A stretch of 64,000 nt of DNA from JAIBJN01 sp963775625. GTDB taxonomy: Bacteria; Actinomycetota; Thermoleophilia; Gaiellales; Gaiellaceae. Below, in pieces: positions 58,294 through 64,000 of the stretch (the first letter of the stretch is position 1; the number at the start of each line of letters is the position of its first letter). Made by a program: the position numbers and the translations under genes. The notes under the pieces were generated by a model. That model was given only the letters and a program-made list of their open reading frames with translations, did not search any database and was not told where the DNA came from. The DNA lies in assembly GCA_963775625.1 (NCBI GenBank), contig CAVZJM010000004.1:186001-250000 (forward strand). Direction: 5' to 3'.

Positions 58294-60183
58294 GTGCGGG
58301 CTCTCGTAGCAGCGACCGTCCTCGTCCTGGCCTTCGCAGGGGTCGCGCACGCCCAGGCGGAGGAGGACCTTGCCGAGCGTTACGCCCCGGTCGTTCGGCT
58401 CGTCGAGCAGGAGGAGGAGTGCGGGCCCGGGGAGCCGTACGAGCCGATCGACATCGACGCCGTCCTCGACGAGGACACCGTCTCGCTGCGCGGCCCCTGG
58501 CGGAGCAACGACCTGGTCGAGATCGGGCCCTCCGCCGACGACCTCGGCCGCGGCCTCTTCGAGTACAACCTCGACTTCCCCGGGGATGCCCTGAACCCCG
58601 GCTGTGACTACGAGCTGTGGGCGCGGCGGGTGAGCGAGGGCACGCCGCCGACCGTGTACGCGCACGTTGCGACCGACCCGTTCCATCCGGGACGGCTCGC
58701 GCTCCAGTACTGGCTCTACTACCCGTTCAACGACTGGAACAACCTGCACGAAGGCGACTGGGAGATGATCCAGCTCGTCTTCCCGGCGGGGAGCGCCGAG
58801 GAGGCGCTCGAGGTCGAGCCGCTGGAGGTCGGGTACAGCCAGCACGAGGGCGCCGAGCGCGCGGAGTGGGGGGACGAGAAGCTCGAGGTCGTCGACGGCA
58901 CCCACCCGGTCGTCTACCCGGCGGCCGGCTCGCATGCGAACTTCTTCACCGAGGGGCTCCATCTCGGCCGCTCGGCCGAGCAGGGCGTCGGCTGCGACGA
59001 CACGACCGGCCCGAGCGAGGAGCTGCGGCCCGTCGCCCGCTCGATCCCCGGCGACCCCGAGGCCGCGTCGGCCGCCTACCCCTGGATCGCGTTCGAGGGC
59101 CGCTGGGGCGAGCGCCAGCAGGCCTTCTACAACGGTCCCACCGGGCCGAACCTGAAGACGCAGTGGACGGAGCCGATCACGTGGGCCGAGGACTGGCGCG
59201 ATCAGAGCTACGCAGTTCCCGCGGGAGGGGCCTTCGGGACGGACGCGACCGACTTCTTCTGCGGCGCCGTCGCAGCGGGGTCGAACTTCGTGGTCCGGGC
59301 CGTCGACAACGGCGGGCGCCTGGCCCTCGTGCTCGGCATCGTCGCCGCTCTGGTCGTCTTCCTGCTGACCCGCACCTCGTGGCGGCCGTCCACGCCGCTC
59401 CGCGTGAGCCGTCGTCGTTCCTGGGGCCAGACCTTCACGGCCTCATGGCGCATGTACGCGCTGCGAAGGCGGCTCTTCCTCGGGATCGGGCTGGTGGTGA
59501 TCCCGATCTCCCTCGTGATCACCCTGGCCCAGCTCCTGCTCTTCTCGGCGACGTCGCTCGTGGGCATCGACCCGAACGCCGAAGGGGGCGGCTTCCGGGT
59601 GGCCCTCGGGGTCTGGCTCGGGACGGTGTTGACGCTGCTCGCCCTCGCCCTCGTCCAGGCGGCCTGCGCCCGGGCGATCGCAGGGATCGACGCGGGTCGA
59701 GAGGTTGGCATTCGCGCCGCCTACCGGATGGCGTTCGACAGCGTCTGGCAGCTGCTGGGGGCGTTGGCGGTCGCTGTCGCGGTCGTGACAGTGCTCACCG
59801 TCTCGATTTTCCTCGTCCCGATCGCGATCTGGCTCGCCGTCCGCTGGGCATTGTTCGTCCCGGTCGTCGAGCTCGAGGAGCGCTCTGCTGTGGGCGCGCT
59901 CCGCCGCAGCGGGGCACTCGTCCGCCTCCAGTGGCTGAAGGTGGGGACGCTCGTGGTCGTCGCTGCCGCCCTCGCGATCGTCGCGGGGCCGTTGCTCGGC
60001 GCGATCCTCATTCTCCTCGTCGACGCGCCGTTCGCCTTCGTCAACGTCCTCGCCGGGCTCGTCTATGCCGTGGCGATGCCGTTCGTGGGCATCGCGACGA
60101 CGTACGTCTACTACGACACGCTCGCCCGCGAGCGGCTTGGCGAGCGCGAGCCGGCGCCCGCTGAGCTTCCCGCCGAGATTTAG
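58294..60183 (+). CDS. Vps62-like secreted domain fused to a multi-pass membrane region
   Basis: 629 residues: signal peptide (1 to about 20, ending AHAQA), an extracellular domain (about 22-340) like the Vps62 family with LQYWLYYPFNDWNNLHEGDWEMIQ and YPAAGSHANFF, then a transmembrane helix (about 350-370) and a C-terminal block with about five more helices (about 395-615). GTG 58294 is preferred because the signal peptide starts there; GTG 58278 is possible. Function unknown. The TAG stop lies at the left end of repeat copy 5. Confidence 0.72.
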   Translation: MRALVAATVLVLAFAGVAHAQAEEDLAERYAPVVRLVEQEEECGPGEPYEPIDIDAVLDEDTVSLRGPWRSNDLVEIGPSADDLGRGLFEYNLDFPGDALNPGCDYELWARRVSEGTPPTVYAHVATDPFHPGRLALQYWLYYPFNDWNNLHEGDWEMIQLVFPAGSAEEALEVEPLEVGYSQHEGAERAEWGDEKLEVVDGTHPVVYPAAGSHANFFTEGLHLGRSAEQGVGCDDTTGPSEELRPVARSIPGDPEAASAAYPWIAFEGRWGERQQAFYNGPTGPNLKTQWTEPITWAEDWRDQSYAVPAGGAFGTDATDFFCGAVAAGSNFVVRAVDNGGRLALVLGIVAALVVFLLTRTSWRPSTPLRVSRRRSWGQTFTASWRMYALRRRLFLGIGLVVIPISLVITLAQLLLFSATSLVGIDPNAEGGGFRVALGVWLGTVLTLLALALVQAACARAIAGIDAGREVGIRAAYRMAFDSVWQLLGALAVAVAVVTVLTVSIFLVPIAIWLAVRWALFVPVVELEERSAVGALRRSGALVRLQWLKVGTLVVVAAALAIVAGPLLGAILILLVDAPFAFVNVLAGLVYAVAMPFVGIATTYVYYDTLARERLGEREPAPAELPAEI

Positions 60184-60350
60184 AACTCGTTTCAGAATGA
60201 CGTTTCGCCGTCGGGGTGCGATGGTCGTTCCGAGGCAAGGACGCAGGGAGGGTTCGTAGCAGGAAGCTACGAGCCCGACTGAGGACGCAGCCATCGGGGC
60301 GAGCAGCGCGGCCCGGCGGCACAAGGCTTCATTTTGAGACGAGTTCTTTA
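60181..60350. repeat. Inverted-repeat element copy 5 (170 nt)
   Basis: Arms TAGAACTCGTTTCAGAATGA (left) and TCATTTTGAGACGAGTTCTTTA (right) flank a core with hairpin CGTAGC-AGGAA-GCTACG, very close in sequence to copy 3. The left end is the TAG stop of the Vps62-like gene and the right end the TAA stop of the MOSC gene, which converge on it. Confidence 0.9.
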
Positions 60351-60875
60351 GAGCCTCTCGATCGCGTCCCCGGGACGGATCGTGCCGGCCTCGACGACCC
60401 GTGCGTTCATCCCTCGCAACCGCAGATCGCGGCCGGGGCCCTTGTTCACGAGCTTCACGGCGTCGGAGCCGAAGCGGGCGGTGAACTTCGCGCAGCCGGT
60501 GTGGGGGGCGTCGGAGACCTCGATCACCGCCGTCCCGACCGCGAGGCGCGTGCCGGCAGGCAGGTTCTCGACGCTCAGGTCGAGATCGACGTAGAGCTGG
60601 TCGCCCGCGAGCTGCCAGCGGTCGCGGCTTCGCGCCACCAGCTGGGCGACGCGCGCGTTCATCAGCGTCAGCTGGGCGTCGTTGGTCGGCGAGCTGCCGA
60701 GGTGCCAGCGGTCGCCGACGAGCCCGATCACGGTGTCGAGGTCGCCCTCCTCGAGCACTTCGCGCTCGTTCTCGGCAGGCCGGCGCACGATCAGCTCGAG
60801 CGTCCCGCGCTCCGTGGGGGACGAGCGTACGTGGTCGAGCCCGGCGGCAAGCTCCTCTGCGGTGGCGTGCTCCAT
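60348..60875 (-). CDS. MOSC-domain protein
   Basis: 175 residues of the MOSC fold. The conserved Cys is in DAPHTGCAKFTARFG (about 123-137), the site that in related domains handles sulfur or binds molybdopterin, with the terminal GTIRPGDAI. Stand-alone MOSC proteins such as YiiM act on N-hydroxylated bases. The TAA stop is in repeat copy 5; the start lies in the stop/-10 of the upstream gene. Confidence 0.85.
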   Translation of the reverse strand: MEHATAEELAAGLDHVRSSPTERGTLELIVRRPAENEREVLEEGDLDTVIGLVGDRWHLGSSPTNDAQLTLMNARVAQLVARSRDRWQLAGDQLYVDLDLSVENLPAGTRLAVGTAVIEVSDAPHTGCAKFTARFGSDAVKLVNKGPGRDLRLRGMNARVVEAGTIRPGDAIERL

Positions 60876-60881
60876 CCCGGA

Positions 60882-60887
60882 AGCCTA
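60882..60887 (-). promoter_or_regulatory. Putative leaderless -10 box for MOSC gene (shared with upstream stop)
   Basis: TAGGCT on the minus strand, whose TAG is the stop of the preceding gene, lies 6 nt before the MOSC ATG. Confidence 0.5.
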
Positions 60888-61508
60888 GACCGCCGACGGG
60901 TGGAGGAGCGGGACGACGCCGCTCCAGCCGCTCCTGAGCACCTCGACGAGCGACGGGGGCGTGATCAGCCGCACCCGGGCGTCTCGGGGCCGCGGGCGCG
61001 GCGCCGTGTAGCCGGCGGGCGTCCAGCCCAGGAGCCGCCGCCCGAGCACCAGCCGCGGCCGGTCCTCGTGCAGGACGAACGCGCCGTCCGGGAGCTGGCC
61101 GAGCCGGGCCTCGTGGAGGCGGCGCCCGCGCGTCTCCGGATCGATCCGCTCCTCCTGAAGCTGGGCGTCCATCGCGTCCGCGCCCACCTGGCCGGGGTGG
61201 AGGCCGCGCCAGATCGCCGAGAAGCGGACGTAGTCCTCCCGCCGGCAGAGAGCGCAGGGCCGGTGTCCGGCCGCGAACGCCGTCGCCTCGTCGAGGAAGA
61301 ACAGCTCCGTGAAGAGGCCGGGCCGAAGGAGCGGCCCGCGCTCCCAGCCCTTGTACTCGAGCCGGCAGGCGATCCACCGCTTCGTCGGATACCGCTTGCG
61401 GATCCGCCCGAGCTCGTCGTGCAGGCAGCCGCGGTTCCCGTAGACGAGACCGCGCGCGGGATCGGCGACCAGCTCGCCCAGCGGCGTCACCCGGTTCTGC
61501 AGCGTCAT
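60885..61508 (-). CDS. Conserved hypothetical protein with Cys-rich motif
   Basis: 207 residues of a conserved but uncharacterised family. Starts MTLQNRVTPLGELVADPARG; the core reads YGNRGCLHDE, RWIACRLEYKG, ELFFLDEATAFAAGHRPCALCRRED. The HRPCALC stretch with another Cys-His (GCLHD) could bind a metal. No signal peptide. A TAGCCT box (61516-61521) lies 7 nt before the ATG. I cannot assign a function. Confidence 0.75.
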   Translation of the reverse strand: MTLQNRVTPLGELVADPARGLVYGNRGCLHDELGRIRKRYPTKRWIACRLEYKGWERGPLLRPGLFTELFFLDEATAFAAGHRPCALCRREDYVRFSAIWRGLHPGQVGADAMDAQLQEERIDPETRGRRLHEARLGQLPDGAFVLHEDRPRLVLGRRLLGWTPAGYTAPRPRPRDARVRLITPPSLVEVLRSGWSGVVPLLHPSAV

Positions 61509-61591
61509 CGCGGTCAGGCTAGGCGATGAGCTCGCGGCCCGTCTACGGTCAGTAGCCTCAGAGCAGCCAACGAGCCGAAGGAGCTGCTGAG

Positions 61592-62125
61592 ATGAGGAAG
61601 CTGGTCGAGTCGACGTTCATGACCCTGGACGGGGTCGTCAGCGCTCCGCAGGAGTGGAGCCCGCCGTACTGGGACGAGGAGCACGCGGCCTACGCGCGCA
61701 AGCTGCTGTTCGCCGCCGATGCACTGCTGCTCGGGCGCGTGACCTACGAGGGTTTCGCCGAGGCGTGGCCGGCCAGAAGCGGGGACGAGTACACCGACCG
61801 GATCAACGCCCTGCCCAAGTACGTCGCCTCCCGCACGCTGACCGAGACGACGTGGAACGCGACGATCATCGAGGGCGACGTCGCGGAGGAGGTCGAGCGG
61901 CTCAAGCAGGAGCCCGGCGAGAACATCCTCAAGTTCGGCACCGGCGAGCTCGACCAGGAGCTCCTGGCTCACGGCCTGATCGACGAGCTCCACCTGTGGG
62001 TCTTCCCCGTTCTCGCGGGAGCCGGGCAGCATCTCGTCGAAGGCGTCGAGACGACCCACCTCCAGCTCGCCGAAGTGACGACCTTCGGGAGCGGCATCGT
62101 GGTGCTCGAATACGCCCCGAAGTAA
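61592..62125 (+). CDS. Dihydrofolate-reductase-fold protein (RibD C-terminal family)
   Basis: 177 residues: KLVESTFMTLDGVVSAP, ALLLGRVTYEGFAEAWP, KYVASRTL, ILKFGTGELDQELLAHGLIDELHLWVFPVLAG in short segments along the fold. This is the stand-alone DHFR-like branch common in actinobacteria; substrate unknown. GGAG about 9 nt before the ATG gives a normal leadered start. It converges on the sensor-fusion gene. Confidence 0.88.
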   Translation: MRKLVESTFMTLDGVVSAPQEWSPPYWDEEHAAYARKLLFAADALLLGRVTYEGFAEAWPARSGDEYTDRINALPKYVASRTLTETTWNATIIEGDVAEEVERLKQEPGENILKFGTGELDQELLAHGLIDELHLWVFPVLAGAGQHLVEGVETTHLQLAEVTTFGSGIVVLEYAPK

Positions 62126-62138
62126 GCGGCCGAGTGGT

Positions 62139-62158
62139 GGCCCGGCGTGCCGGCCGGG
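62139..62158. terminator. Candidate bidirectional terminator hairpin
   Basis: GGCCCGGC-GT-GCCGGCC lies between convergent stops (62125 and 62160). It is GC-rich with no clear T-tract, so the terminator call rests on position and the stem. Confidence 0.4.
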
Positions 62159-62159
62159 T

Positions 62160-64000
62160 TCAGCGCAGGAGGTCGGCGCGGGCCATGATCACACGGTCGA
62201 AAGCCAGGCCTTGGACCCCCACCACGATCATCGAGCGCGGGTGCCGGGGGCCGACGGCGCGGAAGAAGGTCACCGGCCCTTCGACGAGGTCGCCGTTCTC
62301 GTCGAAGCGGATGTCGCCGAGGATGCCGTCCTCGACCGTCGTGCGTCGAAGCTCCCGGTTCACCGACGAGCGCGTGCCGTCCGAGCGGGCGATCGCGTCG
62401 AGCAGGATCTCGATCGCCTGCGCGCCGTACGTGGCCGTGTACCACGGAGGCGGTTCCCCTCCGTGAGCGGCCTCGAACTCCTCGAGGAAACGTTCCCCCG
62501 TGGGCGGGAGCTCGGTGTCGGGCACGCCGTACAGGCCGAGGTACATCCCCTTCGCAGCCGGCCCCGCGAGCGTGACCAACCCCTCGGCAGGCATGAAGGC
62601 GTCGCCGGAGATGAGCGGCACCTTGGGCCCGAGGGCGTCGCGCAGATCGCTGATCAGTGCGCCTTCGTTCTCCACGAATACACCGAAGATCGCGACTGCG
62701 TCCGGCCGTGAGCGGGCGATGCTCCTTGCGAGACGGTCGAAGTCCCGCGCCTCGTAGTTCCAGGCGGCTTCCCCGGCGATGTCCAGGCCGAGGTTTCGCG
62801 CCGCCCGGCGAGCGTCGGCGGGCATGCCGTCGTACTCGTTGTCGCCGAGGAGGAAGACGCGCTGGAGTCGCCCCCAGCTCCTTCGCGAGCTCGATCATCG
62901 CCACGGCTTGCAGGTGATTGGCGGCCGCGATCCGGGCGAAGTTCCGCTCGCCCGAGGGGTACAAGGTCGCGAGGTCGCTCGGGGGATTGCCGGGGAAGGA
63001 GCGTGTGAGGAACTTGCCAGTGTTCGACGGGCTGATCATCGCCAGGGGCCCGTCCGGAGCCTGGTTCGCCACTGGAATCTGGAAGGCAGAGCAGTAGGAG
63101 TTGTACGCGCCGATCACCGCCACGACGTCCAGGTTGCGCGCGTAGGCCTTCGCGTTCAAGGTGCACCGGTACTCCTCGGATCGTCCCGCCTGAGCGGTCG
63201 AGGAATCGCAGGACTGGTACCCGATCCTGTATGGACCCGCCTTGAAGCCGTGCTGCTCGAGGGCAAATCGGATCCCTTCCACCATCGGTGAGGTGGTGGT
63301 GCGAGCGGCACCCTGGAGGGGGAGATCGGAGACGAGCATGAGTCGCGGGCCGGCCTCCCCGCCGGAGAAGACGGCGCTGCAAACGGAATCCGGGAGCGCC
63401 GCGTCGGCGGACGGCGGGTCGGCGACGGTCACCGGGGAGGGCACACGGCCCCCTCGCCGACGGCGACGCCGCGTGGTGCGGTCATTCCGCTGACGACTCG
63501 GGCTCTGTTCGTGCGCGGGTCGATGCGGTAGACCTCGTCGGCGATCTCGTTCGTCGCCCAGACCGCTCCCTCGCCGAAGGCGACCGGGCCCACCCACTTC
63601 TCGAGGGCGATCTGGCGCAGGACAGTTTCCTCCGGATCCGTGGCGGGGTCGATCCGCCAGACGCTGCCGCCGAGAGGATCGGAGACCCAGACGGCGTCAC
63701 CACCGACGGCGAGCATCCCGAGGCTCTCGGCGGGTACGGGGATCCTCCGTGCGACGGCGTTGGTTCTCGGATCGATCTCGGCGACGCCTCCCTCGGTGAC
63801 GACCCAGACGCCGTTCTCTCCTGCGGTGATGTTCGCCGCGCGGACGCCCTCGATCTTGCCCACGAAGCGGTTGCTCCGCGGGTCGATGCGGGAGACCGTC
63901 GAGTCCGCGTTGATTGCCCAGACCGCGTCGGGCGTCACGGCGATGCGTTGTCGGTCGGATGCCACGTCGAAGCCGGACCCTTGGCCCCCGCTGGGCAGGT
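62160..64000 (-). CDS. Beta-propeller / branched-chain-amino-acid-binding fusion protein (frameshifted, 5' end outside)
   Basis: Runs in from beyond the window. The upstream part (64000 to about 63441) is a streptogramin-lyase/NHL-like propeller with repeats such as AVWAINADSTVSRIDPRSN, GVWVVTEGGVAEIDPRTN and AVWVSDPLGGSVWRIDP, each about 40 residues. The downstream part is a type-1 periplasmic-binding domain: LMLVSDLPLQGAAR, GYQSCDSSTAQAG, VIGAYNSYCSAFQIPV and YTATYGAQAIEILLD. Two frame breaks separate readable segments: one base missing near 63441 and one extra G in a G5 run at 62871-62875. Similar actinobacterial proteins also carry an N-terminal DNA-binding domain, which would lie outside. 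Confidence 0.8.

Overview
This window is a high-GC stretch of bacterial chromosome, almost fully coding, with gene orders typical of Actinomycetota: rsmB-rpe-ribD/E/BA/H, coaD-(SepIVA-like)-DUF177-rpmF-plsX-acpP-rnc, smc-ftsY-ffh and rpsP-khpA-rimM-trmD-rplS-rnhB. The last gene, a beta-propeller fused to an amino-acid-binding-type domain, suggests a deep-branching class such as Thermoleophilia; that placement is inference. I see no tRNA, rRNA, CRISPR array, phage, insertion sequence or origin, and no gene-free stretch above about 300 bases.

Layout. 1-5.3 kb: end of rsmB, a methyltransferase, rpe and a complete riboflavin operon. 5.4-8.4 kb: rpmB, then fakA, a lone receiver domain and fakB. 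8.5-10.1 kb: divergent MBL-fold and bicupin genes. 10.2-16.5 kb: recG-rsmD-coaD and the lipid/ribosome/cell-division block. 16.6-19.3 kb: lutABC for lactate oxidation. 19.4-23.4 kb: ROK kinase, SDR, rpiA and a sulfite-oxidase-like redox trio. 23.4-28.1 kb: smc-ftsY-ffh. 28.1-34.8 kb: ribosome maturation genes with two signal peptidases, then rnhB, yraN, comM, dprA. 34.8-39.3 kb (minus): a catabolic operon with alcohol dehydrogenase, formaldehyde-activating enzyme, enolase-superfamily enzyme, amidohydrolase and PLP enzyme, divergent from a second alcohol dehydrogenase. 40.7-46.3 kb (minus): a peptide/nickel-type ABC importer. 46.5-52.3 kb: an unusual cluster of a lyase-fold protein lacking its MIO triad, a MetE-like enzyme, an unknown protein, an ATP-grasp ligase and an MFS exporter. 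52.3-64 kb: small enzymes, aquaporin, an SGNH/MBOAT acyltransferase locus, a Vps62-like membrane protein and the sensor fusion.

Four signals run through the window. (1) Five copies of an inverted-repeat element (four of 168-170 nt, one of 63 nt) lie at gene ends; 7 of the 8 gene 3' ends facing them stop inside the element's outermost bases. (2) About 25 start codons have a TANNNT box only 6-12 nt upstream, implying leaderless mRNAs; in at least six cases the upstream gene's stop codon is the first half of the box. (3) Several core genes (smc, the lyase homologue, fae, rnc, perhaps recG) have no ATG/GTG/TTG at the conserved N-terminus but do have CTG there, twice in a CTGA stop/start overlap. 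(4) Six genes carry single-base frameshift insertions and one also a deletion, most economically sequencing errors, so those products should be read as probably intact.
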